Under the pieces are notes generated by a model that made no database searches, was not told the origin of the DNA, and saw only the letters and a program-made list of their open reading frames with translations. Source: Tolypothrix tenuis PCC 7101 (lineage in GTDB: Bacteria > Cyanobacteriota > Cyanobacteriia > Cyanobacteriales > Nostocaceae). Taken from it: 64,000 nucleotides of DNA. Positions 17,212 to 25,712 of the stretch are shown here, one piece after another. The translations under genes and the position numbers were made by a program. The DNA lies in contig NZ_AP018248.1 of the NCBI RefSeq assembly GCF_002368295.1, positions 1,398,477 through 1,462,476 of the forward strand, in the 5' to 3' direction. Each line of letters opens with the position of its first letter. Position 1 is the first letter of the stretch.

Positions 17212-19461
17212 ATGAATCAATTAGTTAATGAATGGCAAAAACAAGCAAAACAGTATCTTATTGATGAACAGTACAGTTATGCTATTAAACTTTATGAAGA
17301 AGCTATTGAGAAAGAGCCTGAAGTTAAAAATTATTATTGGAATTTAGGCTTATTTTTATTACTACAAGGTCAAGAAGCAGAAGCTCAATTTACTTGGTTT
17401 ACAGGCTTATCTGAATTAGCAGAAGCAGATGGTGATACTCAAGAATTATTAGAAATTTTAGAGACAGAAGCCAACCGACGCACCACAATTGAAGACTTTC
17501 ATGTTGCTTGGGCGATCCGTCAACATATCAGAGAAATTTCTCCGGAAAATATTAATAATCTATTACATATTGCTTATCTCATTACTAAATTAGAGGCATT
17601 TAAAGACGATTGCCCAGAAATATTAGCAGAAATTTGTAATTGTTTACCTCTCAATATAGATAATTGCGATGTTCGTTTATTAATAGATGTTATCACAGAG
17701 ATTTTAGTTTATTTAACGACAGCCGCCGAAGCACTTGATTCTATATTTAATTTTGTGCAAGTATCTTTACAAGCATATTCAGATACCTATGTAATGTCCA
17801 TAATTGAGGGTGTAATGCTGCAATGCATTAAATTTTCTGCTTTCTATAGGAGGCCAGATTTAGCATCAAAATTTGCCGAGCTTTGTTTACAACAAGTACC
17901 AAAAAATTATCATCTTGAATATACAGAAATACTGACTTTATTATCACATTTCTATCAAAATGAGGAAAAATATACAAAGGGAATAGAAACAGCTAAAGCT
18001 TGTTATGATTTGAGTAATACTTTAGCAGATAAAATTTGTGCCAATTACCTTGTTATGCGAGGATTGATGGCTTCTGGTAGCTATTGGCAAGAAGCTCATT
18101 CTCGGTTACAAGACCAGATATTATTAACTCAACAGTTAATAGAAAAAGAACCAGATGATGTGAATATAGTGCAAGTTACAAGGCTGTTTGATGCTTTATT
18201 TTTCTTACCATACTTTGAAGACCAGCCACAAAGAAATCACACTATTCAGCATCAACTATCTAGTTTTTGCCAATCTAAAGTTATTCAATATTATTCAGAA
18301 TCCTATCAATCCCACAATAAATATTTAAATTTACGTAAAATAAATTCTACTAGAAATACCGTTCCACTGAATATAGGCTATATTTCTCATTGTTTTAAAA
18401 GGCATTCGGTTTCTTGGTTATGTCGATGGATTTTTAAATATCACAATCCAGAAAACTTTAGAATTCATTGCTATTTTCTTCATGAATCTGAAGTATTAGA
18501 TAATTTTACGAAAAATCATTTCATTAATCAATCATTTAAATTTCATCAATTTGGTCTCCGCAACCATGATCAAATTTGGAGACAAATTCAAGAAGATGAA
18601 ATTGATATTTTAATTGACCTAGATAGTTTGACATTAGATCAAGCTTGCGAATTAATGTCTATTAAATCTGCGCCTATACAGGCGACTTGGTTAGGTTGGG
18701 ATAGCTCAGGATTACCATCAATAGACTACTTTATTGCTGACCCTTATGTATTACCAGAATCAGCAGAAGATTACTACAGTGAAAAAATTTGGCGATTACC
18801 TCAAACTTATATAGCAGTTGATGGTTTTGAAATAGATGTCCCTGATTTACGTAGGGAAGATTTAGGCATTCCTAATGATGCAATTATCTATTTTATGACC
18901 CAAAAAGGATATAAAAGGCATCAACCGCATTTACATTTACAAATGAAAATTATTCAGGAAGTGCCTAATAGTTATCTTTTAATTAAAGGTGATGCAGACC
19001 CAGAAAAAACCAAGGTCTTTTTTGAAGAGATTGCCCAAGAAGAAGGCGTAGATTTTTCGCGGATCAAATTTTTACCTTATGCCCGTAGCGAAGCTGTCCA
19101 CCGTGCTAATTTGCAGATAGCAGATGTTGTACTTGATACATATCCATATAATGGCGCAACAACTACACTAGAAACTTTGTGGATGGGTCTTCCTTTAGTT
19201 ACAAGAGTTGGTGAACAGTTCTCTGCACGTAATAGCTACACAATGATGATGAATGCGGGTATTACAGAAGGTATTGCTTGGAATGAAAAAGAGTATTTAG
19301 AGTGGGGTGTGCGCTTAGGTAAGGATGAGAAACTACGACAGCAGATTTCTTGGAAATTGCGTCAGTCAAGACATACATCACCCCTATGGAATGCCAAACA
19401 GTTTACCTATGAGATGGAGAAGGCTTATCAACAGATGTGGCAAAGGTATCTGGATAGTTAA
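17212..19461 (+). CDS. O-linked GlcNAc transferase, SPINDLY family
   Basis: A 749-residue protein. The N-terminal region is helical with TPR-like units (AIKLYEEAIEKEPEVKNYYWNLG, about 20-50). The C-terminal half (about 360-745) is the GT41 catalytic part: NIGYISHCFKRHSV, IDILIDLDSLTLDQACELM, QATWLGWDSSGLPSIDYFIADPY, then FLPYARSEAVHRANLQIADVVLDTYPYNGATTTLETLWMG across the sugar-nucleotide site (residues about 610-660). It should add a sugar to Ser or Thr of proteins. Place right after the pilin gene suggests pili or other surface proteins as targets, but that is inference. Length is normal for cyanobacterial members. Confidence 0.88.
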   Translation: MNQLVNEWQKQAKQYLIDEQYSYAIKLYEEAIEKEPEVKNYYWNLGLFLLLQGQEAEAQFTWFTGLSELAEADGDTQELLEILETEANRRTTIEDFHVAWAIRQHIREISPENINNLLHIAYLITKLEAFKDDCPEILAEICNCLPLNIDNCDVRLLIDVITEILVYLTTAAEALDSIFNFVQVSLQAYSDTYVMSIIEGVMLQCIKFSAFYRRPDLASKFAELCLQQVPKNYHLEYTEILTLLSHFYQNEEKYTKGIETAKACYDLSNTLADKICANYLVMRGLMASGSYWQEAHSRLQDQILLTQQLIEKEPDDVNIVQVTRLFDALFFLPYFEDQPQRNHTIQHQLSSFCQSKVIQYYSESYQSHNKYLNLRKINSTRNTVPLNIGYISHCFKRHSVSWLCRWIFKYHNPENFRIHCYFLHESEVLDNFTKNHFINQSFKFHQFGLRNHDQIWRQIQEDEIDILIDLDSLTLDQACELMSIKSAPIQATWLGWDSSGLPSIDYFIADPYVLPESAEDYYSEKIWRLPQTYIAVDGFEIDVPDLRREDLGIPNDAIIYFMTQKGYKRHQPHLHLQMKIIQEVPNSYLLIKGDADPEKTKVFFEEIAQEEGVDFSRIKFLPYARSEAVHRANLQIADVVLDTYPYNGATTTLETLWMGLPLVTRVGEQFSARNSYTMMMNAGITEGIAWNEKEYLEWGVRLGKDEKLRQQISWKLRQSRHTSPLWNAKQFTYEMEKAYQQMWQRYLDS

Positions 19462-19528
19462 TTAACTCTCTTTAACCAATTTTGCATTTTTAGCGATTAT
19501 TTTTCTATTCTTCAAATTGGTATTAGTT

Positions 19529-19557
19529 AAGGGCACAACAATCTCTGTTGTGCCCTT
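19529..19557. terminator. Two-way terminator hairpin (GGGCACAACA type)
   Basis: AAGGGCACAACA (19529-19540) pairs over 12 bases with TGTTGTGCCCTT (19546-19557) around a five-base loop. It sits between the converging ends of the SPINDLY-type gene and the glycosyltransferase fusion gene. The arms match the hairpin at 10591-10613. Confidence 0.6.
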
Positions 19558-19642
19558 CCTTGTAAATTTATTTAGCTGAAAAACGCTGTATAGTTCAAAT
19601 TTTGTAAAATCCCTGTCTAACTAGCAGCCCAAAAAATTCAAT

Positions 19643-22195
19643 TTAGTCAGTAGTTAAACTCAACTGTGGAAAAGTAGCTATGATATTTTTTATCAAGCTA
19701 TCTAATTGATAGCTTTGTATGTCAATTACAGGTGCTTCTGCTAAAGCTATTTCATCTTCATTAGTCAGAATTATTCGACCGTAGATCAGAGGTAACAGAT
19801 ATCGCCATTGCATATCCCCTAATTTATCTATTAAAGAAATATTTATGGTATCAGTAATATCTAAATCTTCCATCAAAAGATTCATGGCGACACTAGATAA
19901 AAATATTTCTGCATCTTCAGTAGTTATATTAGCTGTATAAATCAGCAAGTTAATCTTTTCACTTTCAGGATGAGTGGCTAAAGCTTGAATTATTTCTTGT
20001 AACTCTAACCCGAGTTCTTCTTCTGATTGCGACCAATCGGGAAAGATGATGAGATTAATATCTTTTAGATTTAAGGATAACAGAGTTGCATCAATTAGCG
20101 CCTTGCTAACTGTTTCAGCCATCTTTGTCCAGGAGAACTTTTGAGCCTGTGCTAACCCTGCTGTAATTAATGCATTACGTACTATAGGCTTTTGTACTTC
20201 GCACAGAGCATTTGCTAATGCATCAACATCATCCTCTTGAACATAAATAACTGCATCTCCTGCTACTTCAGGAATAGAAGCATTAGGACAAGTGATAACA
20301 GGACAACTACAAGCCATTGCTTCAACTACAGGCATTCCAAAACCTTCATATTTAGAAGGATACACTAATGCCACTGCACCAGAGTAAGCTATAGCTAATT
20401 CTTCATCACTAAGTTGTAGTGTATGAATAGCGCTACCTGAAGTATAAGCTCTATATTCTGGCTCTATCATACTTCCTGCCCCAGTCGAAATAATATCAAA
20501 TCCGTGGCTGCTAGTAAGTTGTGAAAAAGCACGGAAGAATAAAATACTATTTTTATAACCGCTACCACCACCAACTACTAAAAAGTATGGTTTATGAATA
20601 CCGTATTTATTTTTAAAAGCATTAACTAATTCTGCTTGGGCTGGTGAAAAAGTATTGCTAACTCCACAATGAGCTACAGTGACAGACTCTAAAGCTACAT
20701 TATCGAAATATCTAGCTAAGTCATGGGCTGTATTTTCAGAAATTGCTATATATCCTGAGGCATTTTGAATCGCTAGATGCTTTTCTTTCCACATAGGATT
20801 ATTTAAATCCCATCCCATTACTTCTGGGATCATGTCATAAGCCATGAATACAGAAGGCGTTGTAATTGGAGAAGTATAGTAAGTAGAAATAAATAATTTT
20901 GCGTCTTGTTCATCGCAGATGTGTTGAAGCATCTGTTTATCAGCTGCGGTATTGTTATAGTCGTATGGAGGAATTGTCAGATAACGGATACCATTAATTT
21001 TTGGTGCAGTGTTGGCTCTATCTAACACTAAAATATGATTTGTAAATTCAGTATTTGCCCATTCTTCTAGTAACGATCGCCAAACTCTAGCTATTCCTGT
21101 TTTATAAAGTTGGAAAAATACTCCATCAATGATAACTTGTGGTTGAGCATGGACATTAAAAATTAAGTTTAGATAATTTTTAATGAAATCTAAATCTCTA
21201 TTTTTATTAAATTTTAAGTGGTTATCTAAATCTTTAGTGTATTGGTAATCTATAAACTGTAAACCTTCTGCTGTTAATAAAATATTCCAAGGTCGAATAT
21301 CAGCAACATTATCTAGCTTTTCCAACCTATCAAATTCATCTGCTATTTTTTGATTACAAGTTTCATAACTAGGTACTAAAATCTCTCCAATTTGAGCAAC
21401 ATCAGATAGAACTATGCCCGGAACAGTTCTAATATCTTGATTAAGATGTGATTTATGGATGATTAATCCTTCTGCATCAGTCTTGAGAAAATAATTACGA
21501 GGTTGTAAAGGATAACCTATATAAGGAAAAATAGATTCTCTGGCATAATTAGGTGAATCTGCATAATAAAATGAACGTTTTAAATCAGTGTCACAATGGG
21601 TTGCAGCTTCATAAGGCATTTTGAGAAAAACAGGTTTAACTTGACTAATTTTTTCTAAAGTCAGTTGTTTTTTCAATATATCTTTACCACATACCTTTGA
21701 CTCATCAGGGTGAGGAAGTTCAATAATAAAAGATTTAGAAATTTCATTTAATTCTGTTAGGAAAGTTTCTGCATCTGGAATATGATGTAAAACTGATAAT
21801 AAAAGAGTAACATCAAAGTAAACACATGCCTGGGTAGCTTTATATAGCCATTCTGTAGTGACTTCAGAGTGAATTAAAATTACATTATTTACACCTTCTA
21901 ATTTAATTAATTCCTGTTGCAAGCGTGCATAAGGATATTGTTTTTCAATACTTACAAAAACATTTTCAGGAAATAATTTGGCTAGATTAATGGTAAAAAA
22001 GCCTACATTAGAGCCAATATCAAGAATAGTTTGTTTTGGTTTGATATAATCTTTAATAACCTCTAATCTTTCAAAATCATTTGCTCTAACTCCTTCTCTA
22101 ATTAATTCTCCATGTAAATAAATAGATTGATAAACTTCAGGTAAATCATCTATTAAGTTATCTAATTTTGAGAGGTCTTGTAATTTAATATTCAT
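19643..22195 (-). CDS. Methyltransferase - kinase-like - GT4 glycosyltransferase fusion
   Basis: I place the start at the ATG 22195 (850 residues, MNIKLQDLSK); the earlier ATG at 22258 overlaps the gene before it. Residues about 35-170 are a SAM methyltransferase (TILDIGSNVGFFTINLA). Residues about 200-345 look like a protein/sugar kinase core: IIHKSH with a possible ATP Lys near 248, then ADIRPWNILL with Asp299 and Asn304 in D-x4-N spacing, and FIDY with Asp316. Residues about 353-715 are a GT4 glycosyltransferase (FLVVGGGSGYKN, LQLSDEELAIAYSGA, PSKYEGFGMPVVEAMAC). The last 130 residues begin INLIIFPDWSQSEEEL, a domain I recall at the end of other cyanobacterial glycosyltransferases. The order recalls WbdD, which caps O-antigen by phosphorylation and methylation. 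The role here would be glycan extension and capping; this is inference. Confidence 0.8.
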   Translation of the reverse strand: MNIKLQDLSKLDNLIDDLPEVYQSIYLHGELIREGVRANDFERLEVIKDYIKPKQTILDIGSNVGFFTINLAKLFPENVFVSIEKQYPYARLQQELIKLEGVNNVILIHSEVTTEWLYKATQACVYFDVTLLLSVLHHIPDAETFLTELNEISKSFIIELPHPDESKVCGKDILKKQLTLEKISQVKPVFLKMPYEAATHCDTDLKRSFYYADSPNYARESIFPYIGYPLQPRNYFLKTDAEGLIIHKSHLNQDIRTVPGIVLSDVAQIGEILVPSYETCNQKIADEFDRLEKLDNVADIRPWNILLTAEGLQFIDYQYTKDLDNHLKFNKNRDLDFIKNYLNLIFNVHAQPQVIIDGVFFQLYKTGIARVWRSLLEEWANTEFTNHILVLDRANTAPKINGIRYLTIPPYDYNNTAADKQMLQHICDEQDAKLFISTYYTSPITTPSVFMAYDMIPEVMGWDLNNPMWKEKHLAIQNASGYIAISENTAHDLARYFDNVALESVTVAHCGVSNTFSPAQAELVNAFKNKYGIHKPYFLVVGGGSGYKNSILFFRAFSQLTSSHGFDIISTGAGSMIEPEYRAYTSGSAIHTLQLSDEELAIAYSGAVALVYPSKYEGFGMPVVEAMACSCPVITCPNASIPEVAGDAVIYVQEDDVDALANALCEVQKPIVRNALITAGLAQAQKFSWTKMAETVSKALIDATLLSLNLKDINLIIFPDWSQSEEELGLELQEIIQALATHPESEKINLLIYTANITTEDAEIFLSSVAMNLLMEDLDITDTINISLIDKLGDMQWRYLLPLIYGRIILTNEDEIALAEAPVIDIQSYQLDSLIKNIIATFPQLSLTTD

Positions 22196-22220
22196 AAAAT
22201 TAATACCAAAATTTGATAAT

Positions 22221-22685
22221 TTAACCTTTCCTATGAGAAGAATCAGTATACTGAGCATCTTTAGCCGCTTTAATTTTTCCGCAGAATTCTTCTATATTAG
22301 CTAATGGTTGTGTTGCGCCATTAATAAAACTATTCGTTTTTGTAAAAACTTTGTCTTCTATACAAACACCAGCAATCCCTCTTTGCTCTAATTTTTTGAC
22401 TAGACGACGAACATTATTAAAATTACCGTAACCCGTATCTCCATCTAAGAGAATTGGTATCGAAGTAGTATCACACATGAATTCAAGTACTTCTAGTACT
22501 TGTGTCCAACTGGCTTCGTTATTATCTCTGACACCCATAGCAGAAGATATAGAAAGTCCACTTGCCCAAATACCTTTAAAACCTGCTTCTTGAACTATTT
22601 TAGCGCTTAAACCGTTATGAGCTTCTATTAAAAACTCAAGATTATTTGAATTAATAATTTGTCTTAATTGCTGTGTTTTTTTCAT
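22221..22685 (-). pseudogene. Truncated phosphoenolpyruvate mutase (AepX-like)
   Basis: The frame encodes 154 residues from the ATG at 22685; full PEP mutases have about 290-300. The N-terminal half is good: IEAHNGLSAKIVQEAGFKGIW, SGLSISSAMGVRDNNEASW, LLDGDTGYGNF (Asp81, Asp83), CIEDKVFTKTNSF (Glu110). It stays family-like to about AKDAQ (residue 145), then a few foreign residues and a stop. The second half of the TIM barrel is missing. PEP mutase makes the C-P bond of phosphonates; this stub should be inactive. A deletion seems to have joined it to the region before the glycosyltransferase fusion gene, 26 bases downstream. Confidence 0.75.
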
Positions 22686-22812
22686 CAATCATATTTATCA
22701 AAAAATTAGAATAATTAATTTGCTAACTATAGTTTTTTAATATGCTTAGTTATTTTCTATACTCTCCTGAAAACACAACTTTAAAATTTCATATTATTTA
22801 GGTCGAGACTGA

Positions 22813-23217
22813 TTATTTGGTTTGGGAATTACCTTTGACTTGTTCTTTCTTCAACTTCTCTAATAAAACTTTGTAATTCTGGTTATCAGGACTCAACTTG
22901 ACTAACTTCTCTAAGGGTTGAATTGCACCTTGAGTATCTTTTAAACCTAAGCGCACATTTACCAGTCCCTGCAAAGCTACTTGATTATCTGGTTCTCGTT
23001 GTAAAACTAGTTCAAATCCCGTTTCCCGCTGTTTAAGTGCAGAATCTGGAGATGCAACTACTGTATTGGATGGCTGAATAGCCTTTTGAATTACAGGAAC
23101 TGCAGAAAACACAATGGAGCCTAAGAAGGACGCTAGAGATACAAAAGTGAGCAACTTTTGTCGTCGCTTAATTTGTTTTTTGCGATTAGTGAGGTAGTCT
23201 TCCCCTGAACTAGCCAT
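22813..23217 (-). CDS. Tetratricopeptide-repeat membrane-anchored protein
   Basis: The ATG at 23217 (MASSGEDYLTNRKKQ) gives 134 residues; the frame extends 21 codons further upstream, but those residues look non-coding. A basic N-terminus (RKKQIKRRQK) is followed by one membrane helix (LLTFVSLASFLGSIVFSAVPVI), then two TPR-like units (GFELVLQREPDNQVALQGLVNVRLGLKD, AIQPLEKLVKLSPDNQNYKVLLEKL in separate helices). It is probably a cytoplasmic-face or lumen-facing scaffold. Similar short proteins are common in cyanobacteria. The partner is unknown. Confidence 0.8.
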   Translation of the reverse strand: MASSGEDYLTNRKKQIKRRQKLLTFVSLASFLGSIVFSAVPVIQKAIQPSNTVVASPDSALKQRETGFELVLQREPDNQVALQGLVNVRLGLKDTQGAIQPLEKLVKLSPDNQNYKVLLEKLKKEQVKGNSQTK

Positions 23218-24056
23218 ACTTAATGAATACTGTGGTAAATACTTAGGTGATACCAGTCCTCCCGATATGAGGATACCCACGGCTCACCACAAACTATCAT
23301 TTTGGCGAAAAATGTTTTACACAATATTCAAAGGTAGATTTTGAATACTTGATGTTATTTGTGCTATGCCAATAAAACATGAATGATTCTTGGTTGCGAT
23401 CGCCTACACTCAATCGAGCAACACAGCAGCTTTACTAGCGATCGCATTCTCTGCCAAAATCACACATTAATAGTATTGGCATGAGTGATGGATTTATGAG
23501 ATCTATTCACTCCATCTATCTTGAGCAAGATTTTTATATATGCAAACCGTAAGCTATGATACTGTTGCGCGATCGCAATTGAGCAGCAACATGAAAGTTT
23601 TATAAAGATTTGCAATCTGATTGTTGAAGTTTAGATGTTTGCGATATTCTATATAAGATGCAAATACAAAACGGTAAAATTGTTTTGCTGTTGCATAACA
23701 AAAATTCTCAACTACCCGTATTGTATGGGTTCTTCAAAATTTGCAAATATTCCGTTGACTAAAACCAATATAGTTTTACAAGTCGTGTCTGCCTATGTTA
23801 TCCATGCATTGATGAGGACGGCTGTTTTGTGCTTTTAGTGTCTACGATGACTGTGCGATAGGCATCTTTGTTTTGTGGTGGTAATTACCGTACAAAACCG
23901 ATAGACCGCCAACTTAGTAGAGTAAGTTATGGTATAGTTAAATAGTTAAGACTAGCTTTGCCAGATTAGAACGCTCTACGCATCGGTAGCATTTACAAAA
24001 CGGAAAGCAGTTTTGATTAAGCATTTACTAAACAAAATCTGAATTAAATCGAGGTT
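23218..24056. other. Long spacer upstream of the DUF4327 gene
   Basis: About 840 bases between divergent genes, with HIP1 octamers near 23398, 23440 and 23570. A short frame at 23635-23838 has no ribosome site or family likeness and was not accepted. No structured RNA was recognised. Promoters for both neighbours must lie here. Confidence 0.45.
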
Positions 24057-24278
24057 ATGACTCAGCAAGTAATTCACCCAATGGTGAAATTGCAGCGTAA
24101 CGTGCAATCACTCGTAGAATCAAATATTATCAAGCCAACTGATAGCATTTGGAAAATCGCTTTGCTCTATGGCAACGATTGGCCACACTGGAAACAAGAA
24201 CTGTTAGATTTTGGATTTACTATGCAAGATCCAATCAGCGAATTGTTAGCAGTGGAAGCTTGGGACGAAGAAGAATAA
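24057..24278 (+). CDS. DUF4327 family protein
   Basis: A 73-residue soluble protein with the conserved pattern IHPMVKLQRNVQSLVE, IIKPTDSIWKIALLYGN, then an acidic end (EAWDEEE). This matches my memory of DUF4327, a small family confined to cyanobacteria. Helical throughout, no membrane segment. The function is unknown. It stands alone before a converging kinase gene. Confidence 0.85.
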   Translation: MTQQVIHPMVKLQRNVQSLVESNIIKPTDSIWKIALLYGNDWPHWKQELLDFGFTMQDPISELLAVEAWDEEE

Positions 24279-24336
24279 AGGATAAAGGATGAAGGATGAA
24301 TTTTCAACCTTCAGGCCTGATGCTTATTTACTTAAT

Positions 24337-25590
24337 TTATCGGCAAGTAGCTAATGCTGTAGCCAGTTCTTTCGCAGTTTGATAGCGATCGCGTGGTAAT
24401 GGCTCTGTAACGCGATCAATCACCTCTCTTAATTGGGGGGTGATTGTAGGAACACTAGCTACTTCAAACCGAAAATGTCGTCCTCGTTGGTGGTAAAACT
24501 TGAACGGGTTTTCACCAGTCAGTAAAAAAATTAAGGTTGGGCCGATAGCATACAAATCGGATTGAGTCAGGGGTTGTCCGCGTTCTTGTTCGGGAGCGCA
24601 GTAACCCTCTGCACCAATGCGAGTACCTGGTGCTGTACCAATTTCTTTGACAGCACCAAAATCTAGCACGACTATGCGATTATTAGAACTTCGCACCATT
24701 AAATTCGCCGGTTTAATATCCCGGTGAATTAGTGGTGGTTGTTGGCTGTGGAGATAGTCTAAAATATCGCAGGTTTGGATCATCCAAGCGATCGCTTGAT
24801 TGGGTGTTACAGGCCCGGTTGTATAAATCCGTTTTTCTAAATCCTGTCCGTGAACTAATTCCATTGCCAAATATTTTTTGCCGCCTTCCACAAAGAAGTC
24901 ATAATATTTGGGAATTCCTTCATGGTGCAAGGATTTGAGAGTATGTGCTTCTCGCTCAAATAATTCTTGAGCTTTAGCAATTTTCACCATATCGGCATTC
25001 ATCTGCTTTAACACCAACAGTTGTGGGTGTTTGGTAGTCACACCTGTTGCATCCCAAGCTAAATAGGTAGTCCCCATACCACCTTGCCCCAGTGTTCGTA
25101 AGACTTGATACTGGCGAATTGTCTTTTGCACTGATAAAGGTTGACCACAATGGATGCAAAATAGATTATTTGGGGAGTTACCTTCATGGGTGCAGGGAAC
25201 AGATCCAGGCGAGAGGGTTTTTTCCATTGAGCCTGGTAGTTCTTTTTGCTGCAACCAAGAATCTGGTGCTGTCACCTCTTGCAGTTGGAATTTGAGTATT
25301 GGGCCTCCCTGTGCTAGCTGTAACAGAGAATTATCTGGCAGTTGATTCTGAGTCACAAGCACACCATTTAAGAAAGTGCCATTTGTGCCTTGACTAATGA
25401 CTTGCCACAAACCACCACTTTTTACAGAATTGACTTGTTTGAGTTCTAGATGATAGCGAGAAACTAAGCTATCAGTTAAAACAACGTCATTATCCGCCGC
25501 ACGTCCAATGCGAATCACGGAGGAATTCTCGAAATACCATTGCTTAAGCGGCGTTTTTTGTTGCGGTTCTAGCAGTGTCAGAGTAACCAC
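24337..25590 (-). CDS. Serine/threonine protein kinase with FHA domain
   Basis: A 417-residue protein. The N-terminal FHA domain (about 20-100) shows VIRIGRAADNDVVL, SRYHLE and GTNGTFLNG, which bind phosphothreonine. A short zinc ribbon follows (CTHEG...FCIHCGQPL). The kinase domain (about 160-417) has the glycine loop LGQGGMGTTYLA, Lys in LLVLKQM, HRDIKPANLM and LDFGAVKEIG, then APEQERG. All key catalytic residues are present. It is next to a PP2C phosphatase gene on the same strand, so the two may act on shared targets. Confidence 0.92.
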   Translation of the reverse strand: MVTLTLLEPQQKTPLKQWYFENSSVIRIGRAADNDVVLTDSLVSRYHLELKQVNSVKSGGLWQVISQGTNGTFLNGVLVTQNQLPDNSLLQLAQGGPILKFQLQEVTAPDSWLQQKELPGSMEKTLSPGSVPCTHEGNSPNNLFCIHCGQPLSVQKTIRQYQVLRTLGQGGMGTTYLAWDATGVTTKHPQLLVLKQMNADMVKIAKAQELFEREAHTLKSLHHEGIPKYYDFFVEGGKKYLAMELVHGQDLEKRIYTTGPVTPNQAIAWMIQTCDILDYLHSQQPPLIHRDIKPANLMVRSSNNRIVVLDFGAVKEIGTAPGTRIGAEGYCAPEQERGQPLTQSDLYAIGPTLIFLLTGENPFKFYHQRGRHFRFEVASVPTITPQLREVIDRVTEPLPRDRYQTAKELATALATCR

Positions 25591-25712
25591 AATACGAAGA
25601 TAAAGGATGAAGGTTAAAGTTTAACAACAGAGATGTAACTGAGTATTAGCTACAGTTCATTTTAGAAAGTTACAGTCATTAGAATTAAAAATTTATACTT
25701 CATAATTCATAT

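Noticed and set aside
23635..23838. 67-codon frame in the long spacer
   Set aside because: No ribosome site, odd composition rich in Cys and Tyr, and no neighbour support.
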